DNA of 64,000 nucleotides. It comes from Streptococcus salivarius. Lineage in GTDB: Bacteria; Bacillota; Bacilli; Lactobacillales; Streptococcaceae. The notes below the pieces were generated by a model. That model was not told the DNA's origin and ran no database searches. It saw nothing but the letters and a program-made list of their open reading frames with translations. Position numbers and translations under genes: made by a program. The stretch is taken from the NCBI RefSeq assembly GCF_000785515.1, contig NZ_CP009913.1, positions 1,702,001 to 1,766,000 on the forward strand, in the 5' to 3' direction. Every line of letters begins with the position of its first letter. Positions within the stretch are counted from its first letter, which is position 1. This document shows positions 61,412-64,000 of the stretch, piece by piece.

Positions 61412-62170
61412 TTACAAATAGGCACCAAACTTACTGAAGTCAAAGACATTGAGGAACTCTTGAGCTCGCTGTGTCTTTGGATGATTGAAGAATTCTTCAG
61501 CAGTACCTTCCTCAGCGATGACTCCCTTATCCATAAAGATAATACGGTCAGCGATAGCACGCGCAAACTGAAGCTCATGGGTCACGATCAACATGGTCCG
61601 TCCTTCTTGAGCGAGGTCGTTAATCAATTCCAGAACCTCACGAACCATCTCAGGGTCAAGCGAAGCCGTCACCTCGTCAAAGAGGATAACTTCAGGATGC
61701 ATGAGCAGGGAACGAACAATGGCCACACGCTGCTTTTGACCACCTGACAGTTGTCGTGCGAAGCTATGCTTCTTGTCCAGAAGTCCCACACGATTCAAAA
61801 GTTTCTCAGCCTCCGCAATGACTTCTTCCTTATTACGCCCTTGAGCTTTGACCGGCCCCAAAATCAGATTTTGCAGGATGTCCAAGTGTGGAAAGAGGTC
61901 ATAACTTTGAAAGACCATTCCGATTTTCTGGCGAATCAAGTGGAAATCCTTCTTACTGCCAGTGATAGACTTGCCATCAAGGAGAATGTCGCCTCCTTGA
62001 ATCGTCTCCAAGCCATTGATGCAACGTAGCAAGGTCGATTTCCCACAACCTGAGGAACCCAGGATAACAACGACTTCACCTTGTTTAACATCCAAGGAGA
62101 TGCCTTTGAGAATCTCATTGTCCCCAAAGGACTTTTTCAAATCCTTGATTTGTAAAATGCTTTCTGTCAT
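61412..62170 (-). CDS. Polar amino-acid ABC transporter, ATPase
   Basis: A 252-residue GlnQ-type ATPase: Walker A GSSGCGKST, signature LSGGQKQR, Walker B VILFDEVT and H-loop THE. Start at 62170 with GGAGGAATT upstream; the frame is open 21 codons further. It lies 1 base after the permease stop. Confidence 0.93.
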   Translation of the reverse strand: MTESILQIKDLKKSFGDNEILKGISLDVKQGEVVVILGSSGCGKSTLLRCINGLETIQGGDILLDGKSITGSKKDFHLIRQKIGMVFQSYDLFPHLDILQNLILGPVKAQGRNKEEVIAEAEKLLNRVGLLDKKHSFARQLSGGQKQRVAIVRSLLMHPEVILFDEVTASLDPEMVREVLELINDLAQEGRTMLIVTHELQFARAIADRIIFMDKGVIAEEGTAEEFFNHPKTQRAQEFLNVFDFSKFGAYL

Positions 62171-62171
62171 C

Positions 62172-62849
62172 TTAATTCCTCCAACGATTTTCAAGATAAG
62201 TAGACAGCTTAGATACTGGGTAACAAATGGCAAAATAAAGAATCAAAATCGTGCCATAAATCCAGAAAGAAGCTGTTGGAATAGTCAGGCGGTTACTGTC
62301 GATAATCTGCTGACCAACCTTGGTCACCTCAACCACGCCAATCAAAACCACCAAGGACGTCGTCTTAATCATCCGTGTCACCAGGTTAATAGCCTGAGGC
62401 AACAAGCGACGCAAGACTTGTGGAATAATCACATAGGTATAGAGTTGCCCATTGGTCAAGCCAAGGGCCCTTCCGCTCTCAAACTGGTGTCTAGGTAGCG
62501 ACGTGATTGACCCACGCACCAAATCACCCATCTCAGCCGTTCCCCAAAGGGTAAAGACGATAATAGCCGATAGCTCGCCTGAGATATTGATGTTAAAGTT
62601 CCTAGCCAGACCAAAATAAACAATAAAGAGCAAGACCAACTGGGGCATGATACGAATAAATTCCAGATAAATACGTGACAAGAAACGAATAATCTTAGAC
62701 TTCGAAGTCATGACAATCCCAAAAAGTGTTCCTAGTAAAAGGGACAGAAGAACCGAGACGATGGAAATTCCAATAGTTACGCCTAAACCTTGTAAGATAC
62801 GTAGGAAATTATTCCCCTGAAGAAGAACCTGAAAGCCCGAATCCTGCAT
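62172..62849 (-). CDS. Polar amino-acid ABC transporter, permease 2
   Basis: A 225-residue His/Glu/Gln/Arg-type permease with five helices and the EAA motif GRALGLTNGQLYTYVIIPQVL. The start at 62849 has AAAGGAGG upstream. It overlaps the previous permease by 41 bases. Confidence 0.92.
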   Translation of the reverse strand: MQDSGFQVLLQGNNFLRILQGLGVTIGISIVSVLLSLLLGTLFGIVMTSKSKIIRFLSRIYLEFIRIMPQLVLLFIVYFGLARNFNINISGELSAIIVFTLWGTAEMGDLVRGSITSLPRHQFESGRALGLTNGQLYTYVIIPQVLRRLLPQAINLVTRMIKTTSLVVLIGVVEVTKVGQQIIDSNRLTIPTASFWIYGTILILYFAICYPVSKLSTYLENRWRN

Positions 62850-63489
62850 AGCGTAACCTCCTTTCAATCCAACTAAAGACTAGAGAAATCGGCAGCAACA
62901 TCAAGAGATAAGCCACCACCAACATACCTAGAGCTACATCGGTTTCGTAGTAAAGACCAATCAAATCCTTGGCCACATACATCAAATCCGCCAAGGCTAC
63001 CGCTGAGAATACTGACGTTTCCTTGATAAGGAAGATGACGTTAGCACTAAATGACGGAAGCGCCACAGCCACTGCCTGAGGAAGGACCACATAGCGAAAG
63101 ACTTGGAATGGCGTCAAACCAATAGACAACCCCACTTCATGCTGGGTCTCACTAACAGCCTCTAGGCCACTTCGGAAGGACTCCGCCATATAGGAACCAC
63201 CCAAGAAAATCAAACCTACCACAGCACAAGCCTCTGACGATAGAACCAAACCTATACGAGGCAAGCCAAAGTAGAGAAAGAAAAGCTGAATCAAGAGCGG
63301 CGTATTACGAGATAACTCAATATAAGCCGTCGAAAGCTGACTCAAAATCGGCACTCGGTAATGACGAATAACACTCACCACCAAGCCCAAAAGGAAGGAA
63401 CCAAGAATCCCCAGAACGGCAATATGTAAAGTTAAAAAGAATGCCTTCTGATAAAAGGGCAAATACTGTTGAACAATGGACCAGTCCAA
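62809..63489 (-). CDS. Polar amino-acid ABC transporter, permease 1
   Basis: A 226-residue permease with the EAA motif VGLSIGLTPFQVFRYVVLPQA and ELSRNTPLLIQLFFLYFGLP. The start is TTG at 63489 with GGAGG upstream. It is the first gene of the operon permease-permease-ATPase-binding protein. The promoter lies at 63614-63641. Confidence 0.92.
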   Translation of the reverse strand: MDWSIVQQYLPFYQKAFFLTLHIAVLGILGSFLLGLVVSVIRHYRVPILSQLSTAYIELSRNTPLLIQLFFLYFGLPRIGLVLSSEACAVVGLIFLGGSYMAESFRSGLEAVSETQHEVGLSIGLTPFQVFRYVVLPQAVAVALPSFSANVIFLIKETSVFSAVALADLMYVAKDLIGLYYETDVALGMLVVAYLLMLLPISLVFSWIERRLRYAGFGLSGSSSGE

Positions 63490-63506
63490 AACTTACCTCC
63501 TCATTT

Positions 63507-63648
63507 AAGATACAAAAGGCGTGTAAAATTCCGTAAAACAAATAGGAAACTGACGACGTGTGCTGGCACACTAGGAAGTCTATCTTTTGTTCTAGGAATT
63601 TAGCCTATGTTCAATTCTACAAGATACAAAGGGCGTGTAAAATTTCGT
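63507..63648. repeat. Duplicated 28-bp promoter element
   Basis: Positions 63507-63534 and 63621-63648 match in 26 of 28 bases (start AAGATACAAA, then the GGCGTGTAAAATT core). The copies are 114 bases apart before the amino-acid ABC operon. The distal copy supplies the -35 box. Confidence 0.65.
63614..63641 (-). promoter_or_regulatory. Promoter of amino-acid ABC operon
   Basis: TTTACA (63636-63641) and TAGAAT (63614-63619) with a 16-base spacer on the minus strand. The leader is about 120 bases and contains the second copy of the repeat. Confidence 0.55.
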
Positions 63649-63863
63649 CAACACTTGCTGACTGCCATCTACTTCTAGCCCTTTGACCTTCACTCGCCTC
63701 TGATAATCATCGCGATACGCAAATCTTCATCAAACACGAACGAATTGCTTTATTTCATTTGAAACGTTAGATTTATTCTACCACCTGTTAGATTATTTGG
63801 ATAATATGTATTTTTTATCGAGGTGATAAAGAAAAGATATAAATAAAATCTAGATTTCTGTAA
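63649..63863. other. Intergenic stretch without a recognised gene
   Basis: AT-rich sequence between the ABC operon promoter and the terminator of the next gene. No frame longer than about 30 codons with a site, and no riboswitch or repeat, was seen. Confidence 0.4.
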
Positions 63864-63908
63864 AGAAAAAACACCTCAGTCTCAGAAATTTCTCCGAGAC
63901 TAAGATGT
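63864..63908 (-). terminator. Terminator of the gene at the right edge
   Basis: Arms 63871-63888 and 63891-63908 form a long stem (AGTCTC / GAGACT core) followed by seven T on the minus strand. Confidence 0.85.
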
Positions 63909-63929
63909 CTGTGTTCTAAATCATATTTC

Positions 63930-64000
63930 TTAAATCAAATGGCTTTCACGTTTATCAAACATTTCTTGTCCCAAGGTTACCAATTCCTTGATAAGGTCTG
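63930..64000 (-). CDS. C-terminal end of an unidentified gene
   Basis: The last 23 codons of a frame that enters from the right edge and stops at 63930-63932, 22 bases before a strong terminator. The tail reads DLIKELVTLGQEMF then DKRESHLI. It is helical and charged, too short to name a family. Confidence 0.7.
   Translation of the reverse strand, partial: DLIKELVTLGQEMFDKRESHLI

Overview
The window looks like a chromosome segment of a low-GC Streptococcus, most likely of the salivarius group (S. salivarius / S. thermophilus). The evidence is the gene neighbourhoods: murB-potABCD, folC-folE-folP-folB-folK, rpsP-khpA, comEA-comEC with a sigma-X (ComX) box, spxR, a murF/prfC block, and a thiT gene under a TPP riboswitch. 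No rRNA, prophage, insertion sequence or CRISPR array was seen. Almost all genes are intact and most lie on the minus strand.

Layout. 0-7 kb: lrgA, a tRNA-Thr, an unusual ogt/arsC-like fusion, the serine genes serC-GNAT-serA, a ROK kinase, a glyoxalase and an SPFH protein. 7-20 kb: the polyamine ABC operon with murB, then the folate genes, interrupted by an oppositely oriented cytoplasmic alpha-amylase (with a MalR/cre-like operator) and by a KimA-like permease, then khpA and rpsP. 20-28 kb is the accessory signalling region: a large membrane protein, an AgrC/ComD-type histidine kinase, a LytTR response regulator, a secreted matrixin-type metalloprotease and a 780-base stretch without protein genes. 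28-46 kb: mostly housekeeping genes (exoA, dagK, ligA, yihY, map, spxR, murA, comEC/comEA) with several lineage-specific membrane proteins. 46-56 kb: a 43-codon small gene, plsC, a deacetylase, an rRNA/tRNA-type methyltransferase with a frameshifted GIY-YIG gene, cshA, corA, thiT and prfC. 56-64 kb: murF, three tandem paralogous membrane proteins, and a polar amino-acid ABC transporter.

The most interesting signal is the non-coding stretch 25496-26275. It holds two tandem copies of a small-RNA gene of about 200 nt. Each copy has its own promoter, a 21-bp-phased direct repeat typical of LytTR response regulators (AgrA/ComE/BlpR/FasA), an 8-bp inverted repeat, and an intrinsic terminator. The two RNAs share a nearly identical 68-nt module: an 8-bp stem around a C-rich loop suited to pairing with Shine-Dalgarno sequences. 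With the LytTR regulator and kinase 1.6 kb away this resembles the streptococcal FasBCA-FasX arrangement, but here the RNA is duplicated and the operon order is regulator then kinase.

Other notable points: at least five genes whose ATG lies 6-7 nt after a good -10 box (leaderless mRNAs), often just after the previous gene's terminator; a nested set of structured repeats behind prfC; and an N-terminal motif shared by two otherwise unrelated membrane proteins. All functional calls rest on reading motifs and context. No database search was run.
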